Origin: Rhizobium sp. PP-CC-3A-592
Lineage (GTDB): Bacteria; Pseudomonadota; Alphaproteobacteria; Rhizobiales; Rhizobiaceae
DNA length: 64,000 nt
Direction of reading: 5' to 3'
NCBI RefSeq assembly: GCF_003217095.1
Contig: NZ_QJSR01000008.1
Location: 46,699 to 110,698, forward strand
A program made the translations under genes and the position numbers. Below the pieces are notes generated by a model. The model had not been told where the DNA came from. It did no database searches and was given only the letters and a program-made list of their open reading frames with translations. Of this stretch, positions 18,918 through 27,321 are shown piece after piece. Positions within the stretch are counted from its first letter, which is position 1; the number at the start of each line of letters is the position of its first letter.

Positions 18918-19580
18918 ATGGTCACGCTCACGACCGTTCTGAAAAGCGGCGGACGCTACGACGCGTACTGGGTCGAGCGTCTGAAGGGCGGCGCGCGCCG
19001 GTCGATTCCCGGTCTCGACCGCGTGGTCTGCCTCTCGGATATCGATCTCGACGTCGCAGGCGTCGATGTCGTGCCTCTACTTCACGGCTGGCCGGCATGG
19101 TGGTCGAAATTCGAGGCGTTCCGCACCGATCTCGCCGACGATCTTACGATCCTCTGCGATCTCGATACGGTCTTCACCGGAGATGCCGGGGCTCTCATTA
19201 ACGACAGCACGGCCGCGATGGAGGACTATTTCCTGAAAGGTCGCCTATCGACCGCGCTTATGCGCTGGCAAGGTCGCGAATTCGATCATCTCTACGAGAC
19301 GTTCAAGGGCGAACCGGAACGCTGGATGCAGCCCGGCTCCTGCGGCACGGTGCCCAATTCCGTCCACGGCGATCAGGTGGTGGTCGATCATTTGCTGCGC
19401 CGCGCCGGTCGCCTGCCGGCCTTCATCCAGAACCTTCACCCCGATCTGCTCGACTTCTACGATCCGACCCATGCGAACCAGGGTCCCATCATCGTCTTCA
19501 TCGGCGAGTCCAAGCCGGATACCGCCATTCAGGCCGTTCAGGATGCGTGGCATGGGACGCGACAGATGCAGATCACCTGA
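18918..19580 (+). CDS. Small GT-A-type glycosyltransferase-like protein
   Basis: The 220-residue product has a putative DxD (LCDLDTVFTGD near residue 80) and the WSKFEAFRTDL segment common in nucleotide-diphospho-sugar transferase-like proteins of rhizobia. WMQPGSCGTVPNSVHGDQVVVDHLL follows. It starts 5 bases after the MurG-like gene and ends the plus-strand glycosyltransferase operon. The family is recognised only by fold-level features, so the function is uncertain. Confidence 0.65.
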   Translation: MVTLTTVLKSGGRYDAYWVERLKGGARRSIPGLDRVVCLSDIDLDVAGVDVVPLLHGWPAWWSKFEAFRTDLADDLTILCDLDTVFTGDAGALINDSTAAMEDYFLKGRLSTALMRWQGREFDHLYETFKGEPERWMQPGSCGTVPNSVHGDQVVVDHLLRRAGRLPAFIQNLHPDLLDFYDPTHANQGPIIVFIGESKPDTAIQAVQDAWHGTRQMQIT

Positions 19581-19597
19581 GTTGACTGGCCCTTGTC

Positions 19598-19633
19598 GCA
19601 ACAAAAAGGCCGCCAACCCGAGGGTGGCAGCCT
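19598..19633 (-). terminator. Rho-independent terminator on the minus strand
   Basis: Read on the minus strand, AGGCTGCCACCC and GGGTTGGCGGCCT form a GC-rich stem with a 2-base loop, followed directly by TTTTTGTT. This is a classical intrinsic terminator for transcripts coming from the small gene at 19818-19937. It lies just beyond the end of the plus-strand operon. Confidence 0.65.
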
Positions 19634-19817
19634 GTGTCATCATTCCGTGAGGCGATAAGCAATCAATGCGACGATGGGGTATCCCAGCAATCTCGCCGCA
19701 TTCTAGTGGGAATACACTGCGGCTTTAGCATGCCACGATTGCTCACTCTGCCGCGCAGCTTGCCGACATCAGGCAGCGCGCTTCAATCCCAGGAGAGCGA
19801 TGCTCTCCCCGACATCA

Positions 19818-19937
19818 TCAGCCCTTGTAGCCGTGCGTGTTGAGGATCCGGCGCGTCTCGTGCGAGCGCGTGAGGACGATAGCGTCCCAGATCTTCTGGC
19901 CGAATGCGATACGGTTGCGGGGGGCTTCAGTCTTCAT
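19818..19937 (-). CDS. Small basic protein, 39 residues, DUF1127-like size
   Basis: An ATG with a good AGGAC ribosome site 8 bases upstream opens a 39-residue frame beginning MKTEAPRNRIAFGQKIW and ending TRRILNTHGYKG. It is rich in R and K, and its W..I...RS.ETRRIL pattern recalls the small DUF1127 proteins common in Rhizobiales, though I cannot place it firmly. It is transcribed away from the LysR gene and ends before an intrinsic terminator about 185 bases downstream. The frame is open further upstream, but the ribosome site fixes this start. Confidence 0.5.
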   Translation of the reverse strand: MKTEAPRNRIAFGQKIWDAIVLTRSHETRRILNTHGYKG

Positions 19938-20108
19938 GGTCTTTGTCCTGATAAATCCTGACCGCAATCTACGGCACCAAGCAGCCAACCGGTAGACGGG
20001 ATTTCGCATGGCTGCCGTGCAGCTGTGCATGGCTGTCGAACCGAGGATCGAACTGTTCCGCTGGCGCGCCCGATAGTCTAGGTTCGAACGTCAAACCCGG
20101 ATGCCGCG

Positions 20109-21020
20109 ATGCAGCTTCCCATCAAAGCCATATTGGTCTTCCACGCCGCCGCGCGTGCCGGCAGCATCGCGCGGGCGGCCGAAGAGCTGAGCGTGACGCC
20201 CTCGGCCGTCAGCCAACAGATTCAGGTGCTCGAAGTCCAGCTCGGCGTGGCCCTCCTGACGAAGGCCGGACGCGGTATTGCACTGACGGAGGCCGGCGAG
20301 CGCTATTTTTCGATGATATCGGGGCAGATGGAGAGCATAGAGCAGGCAACCGCAACTCTTCGCGGCTTCCGCTCGGTGACCACGCTGACGGTCCGCGCGA
20401 CGCCGACGCTCTCCAACAAATGGCTCCTGCCGCGGCTGGGGCATTTTCTCGAACGTCATCCGGATCTCGAACTCCGCCTCGACGGCACGAACGAGCCGAC
20501 GGACTTCAATCAGGAGCTGATCGATATCGAGCTGCGTCATGGCGACGGGCGATGGCCGGGCCTTTATGTGGAGAGCATTGCCGAGGAGCAGTTCTATCCT
20601 GTGTGCTCGCCGGACTACGCCGCCGCAAACAGCCTCCGGCCGGAGGAGGTTCTGGGGCATCGATTGATCCACTCGGTGAAGTCGCAGGCGCAATGGAACA
20701 GCTGGTTTCCGCTGGCGGGCGTCACGCCGGAGGATCGCTGGCGGCGCGTTCTCTTCGACCGCAGTCATATGGCGATCGATGCCGCGGTTCGTGGCATGGG
20801 TATCGCGCTCGAAAGCACCCTGATGATGGATGAGGAACTGCAACGCGGCCGCCTCATCTGCCCCGTCATCGCACCGCCGGAAGTCCGCATCTGCACTCAG
20901 TGGATCGTCTGCCCGCGCGACCACCTCCGGCAGAAGAAGGTTCGCCTGTTCCTCGAATGGCTGCGCACCGAACGCGACCTCTGGCAGACTACCTACCCCT
21001 CAGGCGCGATGCCGCGCTGA
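20109..21020 (+). CDS. LysR-family regulator, GcvA-like
   Basis: The 303-residue protein has an N-terminal winged helix-turn-helix (FHAAARAGSIARAAEELSVTPSAVSQQIQVLE, about residues 10-42) and an effector domain starting near residue 95 with VRATPTLSNKWLLPRL, typical of the GcvA subgroup. It is convergent with the gluconokinase gene: the last 21 bases overlap. It is the nearest regulator to the sugar-acid/TRAP operon and may control it, although it is not divergent from that operon's promoter. Confidence 0.88.
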   Translation: MQLPIKAILVFHAAARAGSIARAAEELSVTPSAVSQQIQVLEVQLGVALLTKAGRGIALTEAGERYFSMISGQMESIEQATATLRGFRSVTTLTVRATPTLSNKWLLPRLGHFLERHPDLELRLDGTNEPTDFNQELIDIELRHGDGRWPGLYVESIAEEQFYPVCSPDYAAANSLRPEEVLGHRLIHSVKSQAQWNSWFPLAGVTPEDRWRRVLFDRSHMAIDAAVRGMGIALESTLMMDEELQRGRLICPVIAPPEVRICTQWIVCPRDHLRQKKVRLFLEWLRTERDLWQTTYPSGAMPR

Positions 21021-21539
21021 GAGGGCCTTGTCCAACAACCAGACACGAGCCTTGTCCGTCAGGGCCTCCGGCGACAGGGCGATATCCAGTCGCAGGGCAT
21101 CCTCGTCCGCCTGTGGCGTCTCCAGTGTTTCCAGCTGGCTTGCCAGCAGCGAAGCGGTTGCGAAGTGATCGCGACGGGCCTGCAAGCGCTGAAGAATCAG
21201 TGCGGCCGTTCCCTCCAAAGATATGAAGCGAGCGCTTCCGAGACGTGCGCGCAGAAGGTCGCGATAGGTCCGTTTCAGCGCCGAACAGGCGATGATCACG
21301 GGAAGGTCGTCGGGCGTTAGCGCCCGGTCGCAGACGGCGTCAAGCCAGGGCATCCGCTGTTCGTCGGTAAGCGGTATGCCCTGGCGCATCTGCGCGACGG
21401 CTTCGGGCACATGCAGCTCGTCGGCCTCGACGAAGCGGCAGCCGAGCCAAGCGGCGATCTGCCTGCCGATCTCGGACTTGCCCGTGCCCGCCGTCCCCAT
21501 TACGATAACGAAGCCGGCGGGAGAGGACGATGCCGTCAT
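21000..21539 (-). CDS. gntK: Gluconokinase-family carbohydrate kinase
   Basis: This 179-residue P-loop kinase has the Walker A motif GTAGTGKS near residue 15, the substrate-loop EADELHVPEAVAQMRQGIPLTDE, and ACSALKRTYRDLLR, all typical of GntK (gluconate to 6-phosphogluconate). It starts one base after the TRAP large permease stop codon, so it is the last gene of a six-gene operon. Because the operon also encodes two dehydrogenases, the natural substrate could be a related sugar acid. Confidence 0.87.
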   Translation of the reverse strand: MTASSSPAGFVIVMGTAGTGKSEIGRQIAAWLGCRFVEADELHVPEAVAQMRQGIPLTDEQRMPWLDAVCDRALTPDDLPVIIACSALKRTYRDLLRARLGSARFISLEGTAALILQRLQARRDHFATASLLASQLETLETPQADEDALRLDIALSPEALTDKARVWLLDKALSARHRA

Positions 21540-21540
21540 C

Positions 21541-22821
21541 TCAGTACATGCCCAGCAGTCGGATGGGGCCGAGCGTGAGGATGGGGAAGAGGACGAGCGC
21601 GAAGATGGCGAGCGTCAGCACCGCCATCGGCGCCAGAGATCCTCTGATCACATCCTCGACCTTCATGTTGGCGACCTGCGCGGCGGCAAAGAGGCAGACG
21701 CCGACCGGGGGCGTGACGAGGCCGAGCGTGAGCGTCATCACGGTGACGATGAGAAAGTGGATCGGGTCGATGCCGATCGCCTGCACCGGTGGCATCAGCA
21801 CGGGAATAAGGATGAACATGGCCGGAATGGCTTCCATGAAGATGCCGATGATCAGGAGGAAGACGAAGATGACCAGCATGCCGGACAGCGGACCCAGGTT
21901 CATGGCCTGTAAGAGCTCGGCAACCTTGTCCGGCAAACCGTCATAGGTGAAGACCCAGGCGGCGATCTGCGAGGTCGCGGCGATAAACAGGATGGTGCCG
22001 GAAATGCGTGCCGTGGAGATGAGAATTTCCGGGAGTTCGCGAACCGGCAGCGTGCGGTAGACGAGAACCCCGAGCACCCCGACATAGACGACGGCGATGG
22101 CTGCCGCTTCGGTCGGCGTAAAAAGGCCGCTGGCGATGCCGATGATGAGAATGAGCGGCGTCAACATGGGCAGGATGGCGCTGATGCCCGTGACCATGAC
22201 CATGCGGAGATTGAACGGTGATGGCGGATTGTAGCCGTAATAGACCGAGTAGAAATGGTTGAACACCATGAAGGCCAGCGCGATGAATAGGCCGGGAACC
22301 AGTCCCGCGACCAGCAGCGTGCCGATCGAGACATTGGCAATCGAGCCGGCGATGACGACGAGGATCGAGGGCGGGATGATGGAGGATAGCGTCGCAGTGC
22401 AAAGCGTCATGCCGACTGCATAGCCCTTGGGAAAGCCGTGCCGTTCCATCGCCTTGATCTCGATGGCGCCCACCGAGGCGATATCGGCGACCGAGGAGCC
22501 GGAGACACCGGAAAAGATGACAGACGAGATGACGTTGACATGGCCAAGACCGCCCGGCAGCCAGCCAACCATGGCTTCGGCGAAGTCGAAGATGCGCTCG
22601 GCCACCCTGCCGCGCTCCATCACGGTTCCTACCAGAATGAACAGCGGTACGGCCACCAGCAGGAACGAGTTCATCGAGGAGAACATCGTCTGCGACAGAA
22701 GATCGAGCGGCATGGAGGTAAAAAGCGTGAGTGTCGCGACGCTGGCGAGCGCGAGCGCCACCGCGAGCGGAATGCCGAGCATGCTCAGGCCGAAGAAGGC
22801 GACAAGAAGAAAGACCGACAT
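21541..22821 (-). CDS. dctM: TRAP transporter large permease (DctM)
   Basis: The 426-residue membrane protein has about 12 transmembrane segments and DctM features: GIPLAVALALAS near the N-terminus, ILVGTVMERGRVAERIFDFAEAMVGWLPGGLGHVNV, and PPVGVCLFAAAQVANMKVEDV near the C-terminus. The ATG at 22821, five bases after the DctQ stop, is the likely start; the longer open frame upstream overlaps DctQ. With DctQ and DctP it imports an organic or sugar acid using the sodium or proton gradient. Confidence 0.92.
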   Translation of the reverse strand: MSVFLLVAFFGLSMLGIPLAVALALASVATLTLFTSMPLDLLSQTMFSSMNSFLLVAVPLFILVGTVMERGRVAERIFDFAEAMVGWLPGGLGHVNVISSVIFSGVSGSSVADIASVGAIEIKAMERHGFPKGYAVGMTLCTATLSSIIPPSILVVIAGSIANVSIGTLLVAGLVPGLFIALAFMVFNHFYSVYYGYNPPSPFNLRMVMVTGISAILPMLTPLILIIGIASGLFTPTEAAAIAVVYVGVLGVLVYRTLPVRELPEILISTARISGTILFIAATSQIAAWVFTYDGLPDKVAELLQAMNLGPLSGMLVIFVFLLIIGIFMEAIPAMFILIPVLMPPVQAIGIDPIHFLIVTVMTLTLGLVTPPVGVCLFAAAQVANMKVEDVIRGSLAPMAVLTLAIFALVLFPILTLGPIRLLGMY

Positions 22822-22825
22822 GGCA

Positions 22826-23377
22826 TCAATATCCTGACGTGATGGACACGTCGGCATGGGCGATTTCGCCGGCCGGAAGTCCGAGTTCGGGAAGGGCGAT
22901 GAGGTCGCGCCGATTTCGCAGCGAGTCAATAATGGCGAGGATGGCGATGACCGCTGACACCGGCATCACCATACCGATCAGCCACATAGGGATCGGCACC
23001 GTCGCGGCGGTCTCGTTCATCATGATCTGCTGGCGCATCAGCGTGAAGCCCGTCCAGCCCATGAGGCCGAAGAAGAAGACCGACGATCCGACATAGATCG
23101 GAACGGCCAGCTTCTGGAAGAAGCGCCGGCCCATTACGAGAAAGACGACGACGCGAGCGCTTTCCACCGTGCGGAAACCAGCCGCGAGCCCGAGGAACAC
23201 CATCCAGATGAACAGGAAGCGCGTCGCCTCCTCCGTCCAGGGGAGCGGATGGCCCGCAAGGCGGCCGATGACCTGCAGCAGGACGACGATGAGAATGCCG
23301 GCACAGGCGATACCGGCCGCGACATCGGCGACGAGGCGAACGAATGTACCCAACAACGAACTAAGGGGAGCGCGCAT
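22826..23377 (-). CDS. dctQ: TRAP transporter small permease (DctQ)
   Basis: The 183-residue protein has four membrane helices and the DctQ hallmark PLPWTEEATRFLFIWMVFLG in the middle. I chose the ATG at 23377, preceded by GGAAGGG; in-frame codons upstream give an extra polar 19 residues without homology. It lies between dctP and dctM in the minus-strand operon. Confidence 0.9.
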   Translation of the reverse strand: MRAPLSSLLGTFVRLVADVAAGIACAGILIVVLLQVIGRLAGHPLPWTEEATRFLFIWMVFLGLAAGFRTVESARVVVFLVMGRRFFQKLAVPIYVGSSVFFFGLMGWTGFTLMRQQIMMNETAATVPIPMWLIGMVMPVSAVIAILAIIDSLRNRRDLIALPELGLPAGEIAHADVSITSGY

Positions 23378-23457
23378 GCGAAAGCCCTTCCGAATGGAGT
23401 GCGGTGCGACGAAAAAGGACCGGCACCATGCCATTGCGGCATGGTGCCGTCATGACC

Positions 23458-24453
23458 TCAGTTCGTGGTGACGAAGGCGCGCGTGCGGTCGAAGAAAGCC
23501 TTGTCCTTGACGAGCGCTGCGAACTTTTCCTCGAGGCCGGCGGCGACATCGACGAAGGCCTTGCGCTGCGTTTCCGTCAGTTCACTGACCTCCATCCCGT
23601 TGGCCTTGAGCGTCGCGATGGATTTCTCAATGTCGGCCGCATCGTTCGACGCCTTCCAGGTTTCGGTCTCCTTGGCGGCTTCGGACAGCGCCGTCTTGAA
23701 GGCATCGCTGAGGCCCTCGTAGCGGGCGGGATTCATGCCCAGTACCCAGGCATCAGCGATGTGATTGCTGATCGTCGCATAGGTCTGCACTTCGTAGAGC
23801 TTAGCGCTCACCGGCACGTTGATCGGGTTTTCCTGCCCGTCGACCACCTTCAGCTGCAGCGCGTTGTAGACCTCGGCGAAAGCCATCGGCGTCGGGGCTG
23901 CCCCCATCGCGCCGAAGAATTCGACCCAGAGCGGATTGTTCGGCACGCGCAGCTTCAGGCCCTTGAGGTCGGCCGGAGAGGTGATGGGAAGCTTCGAATT
24001 GGTGATCTGGCGCAGCGGCCGCGACCAAAGATCGACGCCCTTGATGCCGATCTTGCTGAGGTCGGCCTCCAGTTCCTGACCGTTCTCGCTGTCGAGATAG
24101 GCCCGCAGCTGGTCGATGTCGCGGAACTGGTAGGGAATGGCGATCGCCGTGAACTTCGGATTGAAGGTCGCGTAAAGCGAGGTCGAGTTCAACAGCATGT
24201 CGAGCGAGCCACCGGCCAGCTGCTTGACGCCCGCTGCGGGATCGCCGCCATAGAGCGTGCCGTTCGGGAAGACCTTGATCGTCAGCTCGCCATTGGTTTT
24301 GGTCGACACGATCTCGGCAAATTTTTTGGCGGCGAGCGTGATCTCGGACGTATCCGGATCGGGCGTCGACAAGGTTAGGGTCTCCGCATGCGCGATGGAC
24401 GCGGTGAGCATTGTTGCGGCGGCCAGCAGGCTGCGGATCGTAAAGTGTCTCAT
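23458..24453 (-). CDS. dctP: TRAP transporter solute-binding protein (DctP)
   Basis: The 331-residue periplasmic protein has a signal peptide (cleavage near SIAHAE, residue 24). DctP family segments follow: the substrate-binding arginine region SPADLKGLKLRVPNNPLWVEFFGAMGAAPTPMAFAEVYNALQLKVVDGQENP and the helix after it. It captures the substrate for the DctQM permease. The specificity is not evident; neighbouring dehydrogenases and the kinase suggest a sugar acid. Confidence 0.92.
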   Translation of the reverse strand: MRHFTIRSLLAAATMLTASIAHAETLTLSTPDPDTSEITLAAKKFAEIVSTKTNGELTIKVFPNGTLYGGDPAAGVKQLAGGSLDMLLNSTSLYATFNPKFTAIAIPYQFRDIDQLRAYLDSENGQELEADLSKIGIKGVDLWSRPLRQITNSKLPITSPADLKGLKLRVPNNPLWVEFFGAMGAAPTPMAFAEVYNALQLKVVDGQENPINVPVSAKLYEVQTYATISNHIADAWVLGMNPARYEGLSDAFKTALSEAAKETETWKASNDAADIEKSIATLKANGMEVSELTETQRKAFVDVAAGLEEKFAALVKDKAFFDRTRAFVTTN

Positions 24454-24485
24454 TTTATTCCTCCCAGAAGTGACGTTGGATTTTG

Positions 24486-25394
24486 TCAGGCGGTACTTTC
24501 CCCGCCCGAATTTATGCGTTGCAGTTCGAGAATGACGGCGCTGTGATCGAGATCACCGTCGCCATGATCCACCATGGCCTGGAACAGACGATCAACCTCC
24601 TCGCTGATCGGCAGTCTGAGGCCGTGATGTCGGGCAAAGCCGAGCGCCGTCGATGTATCCTTCACCTGATACTTCGCCGGCCCGCCGGGCTCGAAATTGC
24701 GCTCCACCATTCGCAAACCGTGCTGTCGAAAGACGGTGGAATCCGCAAAGCCTCCGAGGAGAGCCTCGCGTACCTTTGCCGGATCGGCACCGCCGCGCTC
24801 GGCAAGGGTCAGCGCCTCCGCTACGGCACAGATGGTCGATGCGACGATCAGCTGATTGGCGAGTTTCGTCAGCGCGCCGCTGCCGGCAGGGCCCACATGG
24901 GTCACGCGACCGAGAGGGGCAAAAACCGGTGCGAGGCGTTCTACCACCTCGGCCCGTCCGCCCGCCATGATCGCAAGCGTGCCGTCCTTGGCGCCCTTTT
25001 CGCCACCCGATACCGGGGCGTCGAGGCAATCGATCTCGCGTTTTGCCGCAACCTTGCCCAGCGCGACCGCCGTCTCGACCGGAATGGAACTCATGACGAG
25101 GAGGACCGAACCCGGACGCATGGCGGCGATCACGCCGCCCTCACCACCAAGCACCGCTTCGCAGACCGGGCCGGAGCTCAGCATGCAGAGAACCACATCT
25201 GCGTGCCGGACGGCATCCTGCGCGTTGGCGGCCGTCTCAACGCCGAGCCCTTTCAGGCCCTGCGCCTTGTCGGGCGTCCGGTTCCAGGCGGTGACCGTAT
25301 AGCCCGCTTCCGCCAGCCGCCCCGCCATGGGGCCGCCCATGATGCCGGTGCCGATGACGGCGATATTGCTGATGGTGGCGCCCGTCGTTGTCAT
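24486..25394 (-). CDS. NAD(P)-dependent 3-hydroxyisobutyrate-dehydrogenase-family oxidoreductase
   Basis: The 302-residue protein has the Rossmann motif IAVIGTGIMGGPMA at its start, DAPVSGGEKGAKDGTLAIMAGG near residue 120 and the catalytic lysine in GALTKLANQLIVA. Family members reduce tartronate semialdehyde or oxidise 2-hydroxy acids such as threonate and erythronate. The ATG at 25394 has AAGGACAGGA just upstream. In this operon it probably acts on a sugar-acid intermediate before or after the kinase step. Confidence 0.85.
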   Translation of the reverse strand: MTTTGATISNIAVIGTGIMGGPMAGRLAEAGYTVTAWNRTPDKAQGLKGLGVETAANAQDAVRHADVVLCMLSSGPVCEAVLGGEGGVIAAMRPGSVLLVMSSIPVETAVALGKVAAKREIDCLDAPVSGGEKGAKDGTLAIMAGGRAEVVERLAPVFAPLGRVTHVGPAGSGALTKLANQLIVASTICAVAEALTLAERGGADPAKVREALLGGFADSTVFRQHGLRMVERNFEPGGPAKYQVKDTSTALGFARHHGLRLPISEEVDRLFQAMVDHGDGDLDHSAVILELQRINSGGESTA

Positions 25395-25529
25395 GTTCCT
25401 GTCCTTCCCCATTCAGGGATAATGCGGCATCGCGGAGCGAACCGGCCGCTCCGAGACGATAGGCGGTGGAAAGGCCTTGCGGAAGCGTTACAGATCCGCG
25501 TCGAAAGCGTTTCCGGCCATCTCCAGCCC

Positions 25530-26888
25530 TTACTCGGCGGCGAGCTTGGAGGGATGGAAGCTCTGTTCCATCTCCTGGCGCAGGCGCACGACATCGAGGT
25601 CGTTGACGATCTCGACATCGTCGAAGGACACGATCTGGTCTTTCTTGATCGGGCGCTTCAGCTTCACATTATGCGCAAGACCGATCGGCAGGGCCTTGAG
25701 GTCCAGGCTGCGGGCGGCCGGGATCGCATTGGCCCAGACGGCATAGCCGCCCTCGCCGTCCAGCATCTCGCCCGGCTGCATGTCCTTCTTCGCCGTCGCC
25801 ACTGCATCGCCGCGGAATTCCTTGGAGCAACCGGTCGGCTCGTTGCGCAGCACCGCGGAGAGAACGCTCACCGATGTTTCCAGACCGATGATGTGGAAGG
25901 GGCGCCACATCGAGGCGTACCAGCCGGAAGGATCGGTCAGAAGGCCGTATTGCTTGAAGCAGGCGCGGGCATATTCATTATGCGCCTTGAAAGTAACGAA
26001 CACGCCGTAGCGGATGTTGTTGAACACCTCGCGGCCGTCCGGCTCCTGGCTGGCGGCGATATCGACGAGACCCGAGCGCGCCATGCGGCCGCCATCGGAT
26101 GTCGGGCGGAAGACGCGGGCCAGATCATGCAGGCCAGCGGGCGGGAAGGCGAGGCCGTCATCCGGGCAATCGAGGCCGGTGCCGTTGGCGACGGCAGCCA
26201 TCTCGATCGCCGCCTTGGTGCCATCGGTAAACGAATTGTAGAGCTTGGGGTTGAGGTTGTCGGCCTCGACCTGTTCCTCGGTCCAGCCGAAGAGGCCCCA
26301 GACCGTATCCGGCGTCGAGTAGCGGTAGCGCGGCTCGAAGTTCATGCCCTTGCCGGCCGAGGTCACCTCGAAGCCGGTGGCGCGAGCCCAGTCGACCAGC
26401 TCGCAGATCAGCGCCGGCTGGTCACCATAGGCCATGGAATAGATCAGGCCTTTGGCCCGTGCCTTTTCGGCAAGGATCGGCCCGACCATGACGTCGGCTT
26501 CGACATTGACCATGACGACGTGCTTGTTGTGTTCGATGGCACCGAGCGCATGACGCGTTCCCGCGATCGGATGACCTGTCGCCTCGATGATGCACTCGAT
26601 CTCGCCGCATTCGTAGAGCGCCTTGACGTCGTCGGTGACGAAGGTCGAGCCGGTCTTGATCGCATCGCCGCAGCTGGTGGCGGAGGTGCGCTCTTTCGGC
26701 CAGCCGACGCGGGCCATGGATTCCCTAGCCTTGCCGACATCCAGATCGACGACGCCGACAAGGTGCAGGCCCTGAATGCGCTGCGCCTGAGCCATGACCA
26801 TCGATCCGAACTTGCCGGCGCCGATGAGCCCGACGCGCACAGGCCGGCCATTGTCGGCACGAAGTTGAAGCAGTGAATAGAGATTCAT
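25530..26888 (-). CDS. Predicted homoserine-dehydrogenase-like oxidoreductase with SAF domain
   Basis: The 452-residue protein combines an N-terminal Rossmann domain (VRVGLIGAGKFGSMVMAQAQR near residue 17) with a C-terminal SAF domain (ALPIGLAHNVKLKRPIKKDQIVSFDDVEI), the architecture of the COG4091 family. Some databases mislabel the SAF part as a flagellar FlgA protein. These proteins occur with sugar-acid transporters and kinases, but I know of no settled reaction. It is the first gene of the six-gene operon; the ATG at 26888 follows GAGGATCTT. Confidence 0.75.
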   Translation of the reverse strand: MNLYSLLQLRADNGRPVRVGLIGAGKFGSMVMAQAQRIQGLHLVGVVDLDVGKARESMARVGWPKERTSATSCGDAIKTGSTFVTDDVKALYECGEIECIIEATGHPIAGTRHALGAIEHNKHVVMVNVEADVMVGPILAEKARAKGLIYSMAYGDQPALICELVDWARATGFEVTSAGKGMNFEPRYRYSTPDTVWGLFGWTEEQVEADNLNPKLYNSFTDGTKAAIEMAAVANGTGLDCPDDGLAFPPAGLHDLARVFRPTSDGGRMARSGLVDIAASQEPDGREVFNNIRYGVFVTFKAHNEYARACFKQYGLLTDPSGWYASMWRPFHIIGLETSVSVLSAVLRNEPTGCSKEFRGDAVATAKKDMQPGEMLDGEGGYAVWANAIPAARSLDLKALPIGLAHNVKLKRPIKKDQIVSFDDVEIVNDLDVVRLRQEMEQSFHPSKLAAE

Positions 26889-27321
26889 TTCAAGATCCTC
26901 GGCTGGGGACAACTCGGTTGAAGAGAGACCGGCCGGAGACAGGGTCGGCAACAGACATCCATTTGCGGTTCGGGCATGGTTGCCCGCCCGTCAAAACGGC
27001 TTCGATTGCTTATTTCGTCTCCTCCCGAAGAGCGCGGTCCTCTGCCCGCACACCTCTCAGCCGCCTCTCAAAGCGGCCTGTGGAATAACAGTACGAGGGA
27101 AGAGAAATTAGCTCCATTTAGAATAATCGGAGAAATGATTAGAATATCTACATCGTCAGACGCCGCAGATTGCCGCCGGGATGGGCATAGTCTCAATGCG
27201 GATCAACGGAAAATGCATGAGCGCGAGGCTTTCACCCCGCGCTCATGCAAATGGCCAGATCTGTTCGTGATCGTCTGAAACCCGAGGGCTTCGGTCGCGT
27301 GCGTGCCCTTCGCGGCTGTCC
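26889..27321. promoter_or_regulatory. Non-coding region upstream of the sugar-acid operon and downstream of aceA
   Basis: This 433-base stretch holds no convincing gene. Its right part contains the aceA terminator hairpin. Its left part must contain the minus-strand promoter of the SAF-oxidoreductase operon. The AT-rich segment at about 27100-27160 is the most promoter-like, but I could not define -35 and -10 boxes with confidence. Confidence 0.4.
27210..27249 (-). terminator. Intrinsic terminator of aceA
   Basis: TGCATGAGCGCG (27214-27225) and CGCGCTCATGCA (27238-27249) form a perfect 12-bp stem with a 12-base loop. On the minus strand it is followed by TTTT (complement of 27210-27213). It lies 72 bases past the aceA stop codon. 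Confidence 0.7.

Noticed and set aside
24483..26876. Plus-strand open frame of 797 codons
   Set aside because: It lies antisense to two strongly recognised minus-strand dehydrogenase genes, shows no domain of its own, and is explained by high-GC codon usage leaving an open shadow frame.
25530..26888. Flagellar biosynthesis protein FlgA
   Set aside because: Only the C-terminal SAF domain resembles FlgA; the N-terminal Rossmann dehydrogenase domain, lack of a signal peptide and absence of flagellar genes argue against it.
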